NCBI GenBank assembly: GCA_003543215.1
Contig: DPJD01000001.1
Location: 114,141-178,140, forward strand
Direction of reading: 5' to 3'
Length of the DNA stretch: 64,000 nt
From: Erysipelotrichaceae bacterium
GTDB taxonomy: Bacteria; Bacillota_I; Bacilli_A; Erysipelotrichales; Erysipelotrichaceae
In this document: positions 53,455 to 62,213 of the stretch, piece after piece
Layout of the letters: each line of letters begins with the position of its first letter
Numbering within the stretch: position 1 is the stretch's first letter
Position numbers and translations under genes: made by a program
Notes under the pieces: generated by a model
The model's input: the letters and a program-made list of their open reading frames with translations, nothing else
The model's database searches: none
Told to the model about the DNA's origin: nothing

Positions 53455-54137
53455 TTGAATACCTCCTTGAAGAGTTCATCGATGGATTTTTGGTGTTTGG
53501 TACGAAGGTCTTCAACCTGATCGTTGAGGACAAGTTGGCCTTCTTTTAAGAATAAGACGGAATCAAAAATCTGTTCGATTTCCGATATGATGTGTGTGGA
53601 TAAGATGACCAAGGAATCAGGATTGTAGTTATCCAGAATCGTATTGAGGATCAACTCACGCGCAGCAGGGTCGACACCACCAATGGGCTCATCCAGAATA
53701 TAGATATGCGCTTTACGCGCCATGACGAAGGCTAAATGGAAACGTTCTTTCATACCCTTAGACATAGTCTTGAGCTTTTGTTTAGGATCGATCTTTAGTT
53801 TATTGAAGAGATCGAAGAGTCTTTGTTCATCAAAATCTGGATACATGTCTTTGAATAAATCTCGAGCATGATCGCCATCCATCCATTCTCCAAAGAAGTT
53901 GACATCGGGTAAATAAGAAATCATGGCTTTGGTTTCAACCCCAATATCCTTGCCATCAATCTTGATTTCTCCATCAAAATCACGCAATAAGCCATTCAAG
54001 ATTTTGATAAGCGTGGTTTTGCCGGACCCGTTAGGGCCTAAGAGACCAACAATTTGACCTGCATTAAGTGTGAAACTGACATTGTCGAGGGCTTTGGTGT
54101 TTTTATAGCGTTTACTGACGTTTTTTACTTCAATCAT
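53448..54137 (-). CDS. ABC exporter ATPase
   Basis: A 229-aa ATPase with Walker A GPNGSGKTTLIKIL, signature MSKGMKERFHLA, Walker B IYILDEPIGGVD and a switch His in ILSTHII. The start at 54137 overlaps the GntR gene by 8 bases and follows GGAAAGGAAGTCCC; longer frames reach into the regulator. It pairs with the downstream permease. Confidence 0.92.
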   Translation of the reverse strand: MIEVKNVSKRYKNTKALDNVSFTLNAGQIVGLLGPNGSGKTTLIKILNGLLRDFDGEIKIDGKDIGVETKAMISYLPDVNFFGEWMDGDHARDLFKDMYPDFDEQRLFDLFNKLKIDPKQKLKTMSKGMKERFHLAFVMARKAHIYILDEPIGGVDPAARELILNTILDNYNPDSLVILSTHIISEIEQIFDSVLFLKEGQLVLNDQVEDLRTKHQKSIDELFKEVFKC

Positions 54138-54504
54138 GGGACTTCCTTTCCGCATAAGCTTCTTTGATTGCTTGTATACATTCTGATTCAGATACTTCGA
54201 GTTCGACAAGGACATATGTCAGTTGATCGACATGTTCCTGGACGATGGTATGACGTAAAGACTTGATAAGCTCGGGGGCATCGCAGACGAAGCGCCCAAT
54301 GGTTCGATCGCTCTTGACTAAGCCAATTCGTTCGAGTTCGCTTAGTGCTCTTTGAACGGTATTTGGGTTGACTTGATAGCGGAGGGCGAGTTCACGAACG
54401 CTGGGAAGTTGGTCCAGAGGTTTGAGCCGTGTACTGATGATCTCGCGTTGTATCAAATCCATGATCTGTAGGTAGATCGGTTGTGTGGATGTGAATTGAT
54501 CCAT
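54130..54504 (-). CDS. GntR-family regulator, YtrA subfamily
   Basis: A 124-aa short GntR protein. Residues 1-72 form the winged helix (PIYLQIMDLIQREIISTRL, then PSVRELALRYQVNPNTVQRALSELE). The short C-terminal helical part is typical of YtrA types that lack an effector domain. It heads the ABC exporter operon and should bind the palindrome at 54517-54552. AAGGAGCTTT precedes the ATG. Confidence 0.93.
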   Translation of the reverse strand: MDQFTSTQPIYLQIMDLIQREIISTRLKPLDQLPSVRELALRYQVNPNTVQRALSELERIGLVKSDRTIGRFVCDAPELIKSLRHTIVQEHVDQLTYVLVELEVSESECIQAIKEAYAERKSHD

Positions 54505-54516
54505 AAAGCTCCTTTC

Positions 54517-54552
54517 TGTATTACTGTATTAGACACTTAATACAATAATACA
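54517..54552. promoter_or_regulatory. Nested palindromic operator for the GntR/YtrA regulator
   Basis: TGTATTA (54517-54523), TGTATTA (54525-54531), GACACT, TAATACA (54538-54544), TAATACA (54546-54552). The two inner and two outer arms are exact inverted copies. It covers the -10 box of the minus-strand promoter. Confidence 0.8.
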
Positions 54553-54570
54553 ATGATGAACTTGTGTCAA
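54542..54570 (-). promoter_or_regulatory. Promoter of the GntR/ABC operon
   Basis: On the minus strand, TTGACA (54565-54570), a 17-base spacer and TATTGT (54542-54547). The -10 lies within the palindrome. Confidence 0.7.
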
Positions 54571-54589
54571 GTGGTTTTCGGTATATAAT
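54562..54589 (+). promoter_or_regulatory. Promoter of the Fpg/Nei-like gene
   Basis: TTGTGT (54562-54567) and TATAAT (54584-54589) with a 16-base spacer. It overlaps the divergent -35 box. Confidence 0.6.
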
Positions 54590-54610
54590 TTTAAAAAGGG
54601 AGAAATTCGC

Positions 54611-55429
54611 ATGATTGAATATCCAGAAGCCGTTGTTTTATCCCGCCAACTTAAACAAAAGTATTTGAATCAGACCATTTTTGATGTGGAAGTGAATGCT
54701 TATCCGCACAAGATGGCTTGGTTCAATGCAGAATCCCAGGTTTTTAGAGATATCCTTATTGGCTCTAAGTTTAAAGACTGTATCGCATACGGAAGTTTTG
54801 TGGAATTAAGGGGAGAGGATTGTCACCTTGTGTTTCACGAAGGGATTCAACTGCGTGATGTTTGTGAAGTCCCGAGTGATGTTAAGCATCAGTTGAAGCT
54901 GGTATTTGCGGATCATATCTTGCTTGTGTCAATTAAGATGTATGGTGGGATCTATTGTTTTAAGGATACAATTTTTAATGTGTATCGTGATCGAGCTTTA
55001 GATTTGCCTGGGATTTTGGATGTTGGATTTGATCAGTCCTACTGGAATGCCTTGGTTGGACAGAACTCAAAGAAACTGAGTTTAAAAGCGTTCTTAGCCA
55101 CGGAACAACGTATTCCGGGTTTAGGGAATGGGCTTGTGCAGGATATTTTGTTTAAAGCTAAATTGCATCCCAAGCGCAAGCTTGAAACATTGTCACAGTT
55201 AGAGCTTGAAAAATTATTCGTCGTATTAAAAGAACAGACGCAGTTGATTGTAGACTTGGGTGGTCGGGATACGGAAGGGTTATTGGATGGACCCGGTGGA
55301 TATCCAAGCATCATGAGTTCTAAAGGATATGCACTTCCATGCCCAGTATGTGGGGGATTGAAGGTAAAAGAGAATTACTTAGGGGGGAGCATTTATTTCT
55401 GTCCACACTGTCAGAAGCTTGAAGAGTAA
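54611..55429 (+). CDS. Fpg/Nei-family DNA glycosylase-like protein lacking the N-terminal proline
   Basis: A 272-aa protein with the full Fpg/Nei layout: N-terminal beta-sandwich, H2TH region (EQRIPGLGNGLVQDILFKAK) and a C-terminal zinc finger (CPVC...CPHC). Fpg/Nei enzymes remove oxidised bases using Pro2 as the nucleophile. Here the N-terminus reads MIEYPEA, so residue 2 is Ile, while the Glu3 and Glu6 equivalents remain. GGGAGAAATTCGC precedes the ATG, and no alternative start would provide a proline. Its activity is therefore uncertain. Confidence 0.85.
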   Translation: MIEYPEAVVLSRQLKQKYLNQTIFDVEVNAYPHKMAWFNAESQVFRDILIGSKFKDCIAYGSFVELRGEDCHLVFHEGIQLRDVCEVPSDVKHQLKLVFADHILLVSIKMYGGIYCFKDTIFNVYRDRALDLPGILDVGFDQSYWNALVGQNSKKLSLKAFLATEQRIPGLGNGLVQDILFKAKLHPKRKLETLSQLELEKLFVVLKEQTQLIVDLGGRDTEGLLDGPGGYPSIMSSKGYALPCPVCGGLKVKENYLGGSIYFCPHCQKLEE

Positions 55430-55449
55430 TTTACAACTTACTTGAACAC

Positions 55450-56673
55450 ATGGATTATAATGAATCCATGCAAAAAACATGGAAGCGTAATCTGCGTGCC
55501 TTCATCTTAGGTCAAAGCATTTCTTTGTTTGGTTCTTCATTGGTCCAGTATGCCATCATGTGGCATATCACCTTGACGACCAAGTCGGGAACCATTATGA
55601 CCTTATCGATTATTGCAGGGTTTTTACCGACCTTGTTTTTGAGTCCTTTTGCGGGGATTTGGGCAGATCGTTACGATCGAAAGCGTTTGATTGTCTTAGC
55701 CGATGGTGGAATTGCCTTGGTCACACTCATGACGGCAATTGCGTTTGCCATGGGTTATGGATCCATTGGTTTGTTGTTGGTGATATCAGCGGTACGATCA
55801 CTTGGGAGTGCGATCCATGGACCAAGCGTCAATGCATTCATTCCAGAGTTGGTGCCAGAGGATCAATTGATGCATGTCCAAGGTTTGAACAGTGGTTTTC
55901 AATCTGCGATCATGATCATCAGTCCCATCGTCAGTGCGTTTCTCTTGGCGAACTTCTCATTAAGTTTGATCTTTAGTATTGATATCATTACAGCTGTCTT
56001 GGGCATTCTTACCTTAATATTACTGGTCAAACCCATTACCAAGCGTCCTACGCAGGAACATTCTACTTACATGAGTGATCTTAAAAGTGGGATTGCATAC
56101 ATCCGTTCCCATCGCTTCTTGATTCCATTCTTTGTGTTGGTGGGTTTGGTTATGTTTCTAATCGCTCCTGTTGCGTTTTTAACCACGCTTCAAACCGTAT
56201 TTAAATTTGGAGATGCGCCTTGGCGCTTGTCGGCCATTGAAGTGGCGTTTGCGTTGGGGATGATGCTAGGTGGTTTTGCCTTAAGTAAATACGAAGGTTT
56301 TAAGAATCGCATCAAGACGATGGCATTTAGTTTGATCCTCATGGCTATTTTATCCATCGCATTATCGTTGAGTACGAACTTTACGATGTATATGATGGTG
56401 ATGTTCATGTTTGGTTTGACGATTCCTTATTACAACGCTCCCGCCAATGTGATGATACAAGAGAAAGTGGAAGCGAATTATCTTGGTCGTGTCTTCAGTG
56501 TCATGGGGATGATTTCGAGCTCCACGATGCCATTAAGCATGATCATCTTCGGTCCTTTGGCAGATGTATGGAGTGTGGATGGCATTATGATTGCGGCGGG
56601 TATAGCGATGCTTCTATTGTCATTCCGTATCTTGACACATCCTTTATTGATGGAAGAAGGACTCAAGCATTAG
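55450..56673 (+). CDS. MFS transporter (multidrug-type exporter-like)
   Basis: About 407 aa and 12 helices. MFS landmarks are FGSSLVQYAIMWHI, the loop 2-3 motif GIWADRYDRKRLIV and LGSAIHGPSVNAFIPELV. It resembles the macrolide-efflux-like branch of MFS, but the substrate is not shown. ATG 55450 and ATG 55468 are both possible; neither has a clear ribosome site, and a TATAAT at 55456-55461 sits just before the second. Confidence 0.85.
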   Translation: MDYNESMQKTWKRNLRAFILGQSISLFGSSLVQYAIMWHITLTTKSGTIMTLSIIAGFLPTLFLSPFAGIWADRYDRKRLIVLADGGIALVTLMTAIAFAMGYGSIGLLLVISAVRSLGSAIHGPSVNAFIPELVPEDQLMHVQGLNSGFQSAIMIISPIVSAFLLANFSLSLIFSIDIITAVLGILTLILLVKPITKRPTQEHSTYMSDLKSGIAYIRSHRFLIPFFVLVGLVMFLIAPVAFLTTLQTVFKFGDAPWRLSAIEVAFALGMMLGGFALSKYEGFKNRIKTMAFSLILMAILSIALSLSTNFTMYMMVMFMFGLTIPYYNAPANVMIQEKVEANYLGRVFSVMGMISSSTMPLSMIIFGPLADVWSVDGIMIAAGIAMLLLSFRILTHPLLMEEGLKH

Positions 56674-56724
56674 GAAGTGATATTTAGGATGAATAACGGT
56701 ATAATAGTCACTGGAGGAATAAAT

Positions 56725-57060
56725 ATGATACTTGCGATTGCTAAAAATGATGATTTGGTCCATGGTTTTTTTGGATCTTGTGATACTTATGAATTGATCA
56801 CCATCGAAAACAATGAAGTTGTAAAACGTGAAACGATCTTCAATGATACGGATACACATAAATTGCGTCCAGCTTTTTTAAAGTCATTGGGCGTGAATGC
56901 GGTGATGATCAAAGGACTTGGATTGACTGCCTATGATTTGTTAAAGGAAAACGGAATTGAAGTGTATACTTCAGATTTGATTCCGATTGAAGTCGCTCTT
57001 CAGAAATTCATCAAGGGTGAAGCTGAATTGATGGACATGCCAGGCGGAGCGCACTGTTAA
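56725..57060 (+). CDS. NifX/NifB-type Fe-Mo cofactor-domain protein
   Basis: A 111-aa protein covering the dinitrogenase iron-molybdenum cofactor biosynthesis domain (NifX/NafY/IssA-like): VHGFFGSCDTYELITIENNEV, then the middle LGVNAVMIKGLGLTAYDLL. Stand-alone members occur widely in anaerobes without nitrogenase and may bind Fe-S material. ATG 56725 follows TGGAGGAATAAAT; the frame from 56677 has no such site. No nif genes are in the window. Confidence 0.85.
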   Translation: MILAIAKNDDLVHGFFGSCDTYELITIENNEVVKRETIFNDTDTHKLRPAFLKSLGVNAVMIKGLGLTAYDLLKENGIEVYTSDLIPIEVALQKFIKGEAELMDMPGGAHC

Positions 57061-57100
57061 AATAAGCAGTGCTAAATTAGACATTCTTAGTTTTTGCATA

Positions 57101-57176
57101 AAAAAGATTCCCATGAACCAATCCATTTGTCAGACATGATCTAACAGATATGGGTATTGTTCACAGGAATCTTTTT
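57101..57176. terminator. Long bidirectional terminator hairpin
   Basis: AAAAAGATTCC (57101-57111) pairs with GGAATCTTTTT (57166-57176), and inside it TGAAC pairs with GTTCA. The loop is about 40 bases with further partial pairing. It ends the NifX-like gene and overlaps the stop region of the penicillin-binding protein on the minus strand. Confidence 0.75.
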
Positions 57177-59616
57177 AATTTGGATTCTTGATGGCGAGAT
57201 TGACTCTCGTTGTATTGGAAGTAGAAGAGCCATTGCTTACATTGAAGGTGAAATAATCATCTTGCTTGTCACCCCAATGCGTGTACGTGAAGCTACCTGT
57301 ATTCCCATCGTAAGCCAACTCCCCATGACTCGGATAATTGACAACGGTGTAATAGATGTATCCATTGTATGGTTCATATCCGATCATTTGTCCGTTTATG
57401 CTTTCACCGTTGTTCAGTGAATAAACATTTTGAATCGCGATTGGTGCACTTGCAACGTTGATGTTTGCAAACTGTTTCTTGATCAAACCCGTCGCATACA
57501 AGTTTGAATTCGCATACTCTGCAGGTGCCAAATACGGATATACATTTATAAGATGTGTGATATCTGAAACATTGGCAGGACGAGCGATATTTTTAGGGTT
57601 CGCTTCATCATCATAAAGACTGTTTAGAATGGCATTATTGATTTTACCCGGCAGATTCATATTGATGACGGATTGCGTGATGTGTGAGATCTGACCCTCG
57701 ACGGCTTTGTCATAGCCTACCCATACGGCGGTAGTGTGCTGACTCGTTCCAGCAATCATCCATTTGTCTTTCGCAGATCCGGCTGGAATTCCATATTCAA
57801 CTCCAGTGTCGCCCCAGTCAGACGTGCCTGTTTTAGCATAAACTTGATAATTACGTTTTAAGATCTGCATGAAGTTACGATACGGACCACTGACATCTTG
57901 TTCCATCATCATGGCAGAGATATAAGCGGCCTCTTTGGAAAGTACAGACTTACTTTCATAATTCGCAACCAATGGCTCCGTTCCGTCTACGAATTCAATA
58001 CGACGTACAGTATGCGGTTTGATGTAATTACCTTCACTGAGAATCATGCGATAGGCACCGGCCATTTGTAGAGGTGAAGCAACGAAGCTGGATCCTCCAA
58101 TACCATAACCTAAATCGAATTGATTGACATGTGTGAAGCCGATGTCATTAAGGTAAGTGATGATGTTTCGAATGCCCATTTCCTGTGTGACAGCACCCAT
58201 GGTTTCAATAGCAGGGATGTTCAAGGATACGCCGATGGCATAATCCAAGGTCACATTGCCACGATAGACACCATCAAAGTTCTTGATGATGACATCTTCA
58301 ACACCTGCATAACGAATCGGTTTATCTTCTAAGGTGTGTTTAGTTGACCAACCCAACTTTTCAAAGGCAAGGGGATAGGTCAGAATAAGTTTTGCCGAGG
58401 ATCCTGGTTGACGATACATTTCAGTGGCACGATTGAATAAACGTTCACCTTCATAAAAACGTCCACCACCCAAAGCGATGATTTCACCCGTTTCGTTATC
58501 AATCGTGACCATAGCGGATTGAATGACTTCATTTGGCCAAATAACCCCATCATCCAGACCATTTTGAATGTTTTCAAAGGTTTCTTGGGTGTCATGATCC
58601 AATGCCGTATAGATCTGCATGGGTACCAGAACAGGGTCTTTTCCTGTCAGACTGATGACTTCACGAACCACCGCGTCCACATATGCTTGATAAGAGACAT
58701 TGGATTGTTTCGTGCTTAATTCACCCACAAATAGGTTTTCAAGCGGTACGGATTTCGCGAGTGCGACTTCCGCATCCGTTATGTATCCATGATAATTCAT
58801 GAGATCCAAGACCACATGCGTTCTCTTTTCAGCTAATTCTAGATTGTTCAAGGGTGTATAGGCATTGGGTGCATTGATGACACCGGCTAAGAAGGCGGCC
58901 TCTAAGAGACCCACTTCGGAGATGTCTTTTCCAAAATAGAATTCTGCAGCAGTTTGAATGCCACGACGATTCTTAGGGACACCGTAATTGATTTTATTTA
59001 AGTAGAAGGTAATGATGTCTTTCTTTGAAAGGACTTTTTCTGTTTCCAGGGCGACTTTGATTTCTTGGATTTTTCGATTCACGCCAGCAAGTCCGGTACG
59101 AACTGCAGTAGCCTCTTCGGTTTCAAAGTAAGTTCCTTTGACCAACTGCATGGTAAAGGTGGATCCACCTTGTGAGAAACTCATCGATTTGAGATTCTCA
59201 AAGACAGCCTTCGTGAAACGAGGGATATCAAAGCCATTGTGTTCAAAGAAGCGTGAATCCTCAATCGATACAAACGCATCGATGACACTTCGTGGTAAGT
59301 CCTCGTATGTGATGTTCTCGCGGATTTGAAGACCGATATCGGCTATGACGATGCCTTCGGAGTCATATATCTTTGAACTTTGAGCAGCACTAAAATCTTC
59401 CGCATTCAGCTCTGGTGAATTGTTTGCTACTGTAATCAGATAATTAAGACCAATCAAACCGATGATCAGACTCGTGATCATAAACAATAAAGTTAAAATC
59501 GTCAAACTAATGACGAGTTTACGATGTTTCATTGTTTTAGGAAAGTTGTAACGCATGAAGCGTCGATATGCGTTTGGCTTTATTTTTGGTGTATTCTGTT
59601 CGTTAGATGCTGTCAT
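57175..59616 (-). CDS. Class A penicillin-binding protein (transglycosylase-transpeptidase)
   Basis: An 813-aa cell-wall synthase with a short cytoplasmic tail and one membrane helix (about residues 34-62). The GT51 domain has AFVSIEDSRFFEHNGFD and SQGGSTFTMQLVKGTYF. The transpeptidase has QPGSSAKLILTYP (SxxK), GVSLNIPA (SxN) and YAKTGTSDWGDTG (KTG). The last 60 residues or so look like an Ig/cadherin-type beta domain (NTGSFTYTHWGDKQDDYFTF), an appended module that may contact the wall. It is monocistronic. Confidence 0.94.
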   Translation of the reverse strand: MTASNEQNTPKIKPNAYRRFMRYNFPKTMKHRKLVISLTILTLLFMITSLIIGLIGLNYLITVANNSPELNAEDFSAAQSSKIYDSEGIVIADIGLQIRENITYEDLPRSVIDAFVSIEDSRFFEHNGFDIPRFTKAVFENLKSMSFSQGGSTFTMQLVKGTYFETEEATAVRTGLAGVNRKIQEIKVALETEKVLSKKDIITFYLNKINYGVPKNRRGIQTAAEFYFGKDISEVGLLEAAFLAGVINAPNAYTPLNNLELAEKRTHVVLDLMNYHGYITDAEVALAKSVPLENLFVGELSTKQSNVSYQAYVDAVVREVISLTGKDPVLVPMQIYTALDHDTQETFENIQNGLDDGVIWPNEVIQSAMVTIDNETGEIIALGGGRFYEGERLFNRATEMYRQPGSSAKLILTYPLAFEKLGWSTKHTLEDKPIRYAGVEDVIIKNFDGVYRGNVTLDYAIGVSLNIPAIETMGAVTQEMGIRNIITYLNDIGFTHVNQFDLGYGIGGSSFVASPLQMAGAYRMILSEGNYIKPHTVRRIEFVDGTEPLVANYESKSVLSKEAAYISAMMMEQDVSGPYRNFMQILKRNYQVYAKTGTSDWGDTGVEYGIPAGSAKDKWMIAGTSQHTTAVWVGYDKAVEGQISHITQSVINMNLPGKINNAILNSLYDDEANPKNIARPANVSDITHLINVYPYLAPAEYANSNLYATGLIKKQFANINVASAPIAIQNVYSLNNGESINGQMIGYEPYNGYIYYTVVNYPSHGELAYDGNTGSFTYTHWGDKQDDYFTFNVSNGSSTSNTTRVNLAIKNPN

Positions 59617-59794
59617 GGTTCCCCTGTATATGATTTATTACATTTAATATCATATCATATTCGTCAATAATGTTGATTTAGAGCACTTTTTATTGAATAT
59701 GAACAATGTAAGCGAGTACATTAAATATTCTACGATTTTTCCTTGAAATTGTTATTTGAGAGGCGTAGGATTCTATCTTGTGAGAGGTGGAACT

Positions 59795-60139
59795 ATGCGA
59801 TTAATGGTGTTGGTTATGCATGATGTGAATAAATTGGAACCGTTGATCAGTCGTTTTAAGGATGAGAATATTTCTGGAACGATTATCAACAGTACCGGTA
59901 TGATTCAAACTTTGTTTGGTATGAATGATGAGGCGATTATTGGATCTTTACGCCAGCTACTGGATATGAATCGTGAAGAGAATCGTACGATCTTGATTCT
60001 TCTTAGAGAATCAAAGATACGTCGTACAGTGAACATTATTGAAGAAATCATTGGAGATTTGGATACGCCGAATACCGGTGTTGTATTTACGGTACCGATT
60101 GATTTTATGAAAGGTGCTTACGGGCTGATTGAGGATTGA
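59795..60139 (+). CDS. PII-like small protein
   Basis: A 114-aa protein with a PII/CutA-like ferredoxin fold pattern: MRLMVLVMHDVNKLEPLISR, the STGMIQTLFG loop, and a C-terminal FTVPIDFMKGAYG. PII-like proteins bind small ligands and regulate partner transporters or enzymes. ATG 59795 follows GAGAGGTGGAACT; the longer frame from 59756 has no site. The antiporter gene starts 4 bases after its stop, so they should be expressed together. Confidence 0.75.
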   Translation: MRLMVLVMHDVNKLEPLISRFKDENISGTIINSTGMIQTLFGMNDEAIIGSLRQLLDMNREENRTILILLRESKIRRTVNIIEEIIGDLDTPNTGVVFTVPIDFMKGAYGLIED

Positions 60140-60143
60140 TGAA

Positions 60144-61337
60144 ATGAGCACCACATTCTTTGGATTAAGTTTGTTTTTATTTGGAGGGCTATCAATCAGT
60201 CGTTTAGCGAAGTTGCTTCATCTTCCAAATGTTACAGGTTTTTTATTTGCTGGTTTGCTTTTGGGCCCATATCTGTTCAATATCGTACCCATTGAAATTA
60301 CGGAGAATCTGGATATCATCTCAGATTTAGCTCTGGGCTTTATTGCGTTTACGATTGGAAGTGAATTTAAGTTGAGTTATTTCAAACGGGTGGGCATCAC
60401 ACCGATCGTGATCGCACTCTTTGAGGCGATTCTAGCAGTTGTTTTGGTCGTAATAGCCTTATTGATGATGGGACAAAGTCTACCCTTTGCATTGGTTTTA
60501 GGAGCGATTGCAGCGGCAACCGCACCTGCTGCAACCGTAATGGTCATTAAACAGTATCGCTCGAAGGGTCCAGTAACAGAGACGCTTCTGAGTGTTGTTG
60601 CGATCGATGATGCAGTCGCATTGATTGTTTTTGGTTTAAATGTTGCGATTGCTAAAGCATTGACAGGCGGGAATGGTTCAGTTCTTGAGAGTTTGTTAAG
60701 TCCACTTTGGGAACTTGGGTTTTCGCTTGGTGCTGGTGCAATCTTAGGTTTGATTCTGACCTTTGGCGCACGTGCATTTGCAAGTCGAGGCAATCGTTTG
60801 TCATTGATCTTTGCATTCATTGTGTTTGCGATAGCGCTGTCCAATCGTTTCCACGGATCTTCGTTGTTGATGATCATGAGCATGAGTGCGGTTTTTGCGA
60901 ATCTATATCGTGATTTGAATGTGATGTTGGAAATCTTGGATCGAGCAACGCCGCCGATCTTTCTATTGTTCTTTGTTTTGTCAGGCGCGCACTTGAATTT
61001 GGCGATCTTACCTCAAGTTGGTGTGATTGGTCTGGTGTATATCATTGTTCGTGTCATCGGAAAGGTTCTTGGGGCAAATCTAGGAGCACGTCTAACCCAT
61101 GCGCCGGAGAATGTTCGACGTTACTTGGGTCCTGCTTTGATCCCGCAGGCAGGGGTTGCGATTGGCTTAACTTTTGTTGCTCAAAGTGTTGTTCCGGAGT
61201 ATGCGGCAACCATTCGTGCCGTTGTCCTATGTGCGACTTTGATTTATGAGTTGGTGGGACCTGTTGTCGCAAAGATGACCTTGGTTCAAGCAGGAGAAAT
61301 CAGTCAAGAAATGGCATTGAAGAAACTTGCCCATTAA
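60144..61337 (+). CDS. Cation:proton antiporter (CPA2 family)
   Basis: A 397-aa membrane protein with 11-12 helices of the Na+/H+ exchanger fold. Landmarks are LLHLPNVTGFLFAGLLLGPYL, AIAAATAPAATVMVIKQYR, VVAIDDAVALIVFG (the paired acidic motif in the ion site) and the C-terminal GPALIPQAGVAIG. It would exchange Na+ or K+ for H+. ATG 60144 is preceded by GAGG; a TTG at 60129 is less likely. No C-terminal TrkA domain, so the PII-like protein may be the regulator. Confidence 0.9.
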   Translation: MSTTFFGLSLFLFGGLSISRLAKLLHLPNVTGFLFAGLLLGPYLFNIVPIEITENLDIISDLALGFIAFTIGSEFKLSYFKRVGITPIVIALFEAILAVVLVVIALLMMGQSLPFALVLGAIAAATAPAATVMVIKQYRSKGPVTETLLSVVAIDDAVALIVFGLNVAIAKALTGGNGSVLESLLSPLWELGFSLGAGAILGLILTFGARAFASRGNRLSLIFAFIVFAIALSNRFHGSSLLMIMSMSAVFANLYRDLNVMLEILDRATPPIFLLFFVLSGAHLNLAILPQVGVIGLVYIIVRVIGKVLGANLGARLTHAPENVRRYLGPALIPQAGVAIGLTFVAQSVVPEYAATIRAVVLCATLIYELVGPVVAKMTLVQAGEISQEMALKKLAH

Positions 61338-61339
61338 AA

Positions 61340-61387
61340 AACCAACCCTTAGGTTGGTTGAGATGATCATAAGATCATCTTTTTTTA
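61340..61387. terminator. Paired hairpins serving both strands
   Basis: AACCAACC-CTTA-GGTTGGTT (61340-61359) is followed by AGATGATC-ATAA-GATCATCT (61361-61380) with seven Ts. The second hairpin suits the plus strand (antiporter), while the first has a T-run on the minus strand and suits the formate/nitrite transporter gene. Confidence 0.85.
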
Positions 61388-62143
61388 TTTTTCGAGTGGA
61401 TGAAACATCGCAAAGATGGGAAGGCCCAACATGATGGATCCACCGATGATGTTTCCGATGGTTGCGATGAACACATTGAGAAGCATCTGTACACCGAGAT
61501 GGGTGATGCCGATACTCAAGCCAAGCGTAAAGCTCCCGATGTTCGCAATGCTGTGTTCGAAGCCTGGAAGTACGAAAGCGATAACCAAGAGGAAGATGAC
61601 CAAAATCTTAGCCACTTCGTTTTGTAGCTTATAGCTGGAATAGGACGCTAGAGTGACAATGAAGTTACACAAGATGGCCCGAATCAATAAATCGCCCCAC
61701 GGAATGGTCGTTTTGACATCGACGACACTGGTAATGATGGGGGAAAGTTCCTTGGTCCATACATGACTTTGAATGAAAAGGAAGGCGATCAAGGCTACTC
61801 CGATGGCATTACCAACGTATGCAAGGGTCCAACCTTTTAGAACATCCATGAGTTTCACTTTCTTACTGAAATAAGGCATGATGGTTGGAAGTGTGTTTCC
61901 TGTAAATAACTCACCATTTAAGAAGACAACCAAGGTAAATGCTAAGCCAAAGAAAGCCGCATAGGCGAATTTTCCAAGATAAGGATCGAAATGATAGAAA
62001 AGCGCATAAGCCGTATTGGCTAACATCAAAGCAACACCGAGGTACATCCCAGCCATGAGTGCTTTGATAAAGTAATTAAAAGGTCGATTAAGGCTTAGTT
62101 TGATCTTTTTTAAGCCGATTTCTTCGAGTAAGTTAAAATCCAT
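61385..62143 (-). CDS. Formate/nitrite transporter family protein
   Basis: A 252-aa pentameric channel-type membrane protein with six helices. FNT landmarks are IKALMAGMYLGVALMLAN, FGLAFTLVVFLNGELFTGNTL, the LVILFVLGF-equivalent (here VIAFVLPGFEHSIANIGSFT) and the LLNVFIATIGNIIGGSIM block with the family's N-P-like loop. In a fermenter it probably exports formate or a similar monovalent anion. A cre-like site lies upstream. Confidence 0.92.
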   Translation of the reverse strand: MDFNLLEEIGLKKIKLSLNRPFNYFIKALMAGMYLGVALMLANTAYALFYHFDPYLGKFAYAAFFGLAFTLVVFLNGELFTGNTLPTIMPYFSKKVKLMDVLKGWTLAYVGNAIGVALIAFLFIQSHVWTKELSPIITSVVDVKTTIPWGDLLIRAILCNFIVTLASYSSYKLQNEVAKILVIFLLVIAFVLPGFEHSIANIGSFTLGLSIGITHLGVQMLLNVFIATIGNIIGGSIMLGLPIFAMFHPLEK

Positions 62144-62180
62144 ATTAGTTCTCCATTTTTCCTATGCAAGTTTATCATAG

Positions 62181-62207
62181 ATTATAAAAAATGGAAGTCC
62201 TATTCAA
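62181..62207 (-). promoter_or_regulatory. Promoter of the formate/nitrite transporter gene
   Basis: On the minus strand TATAAT at 62181-62186, with TTGAAT at 62202-62207 (15-base spacer) as the nearest -35. Confidence 0.5.
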
Positions 62208-62213
62208 TAACAC

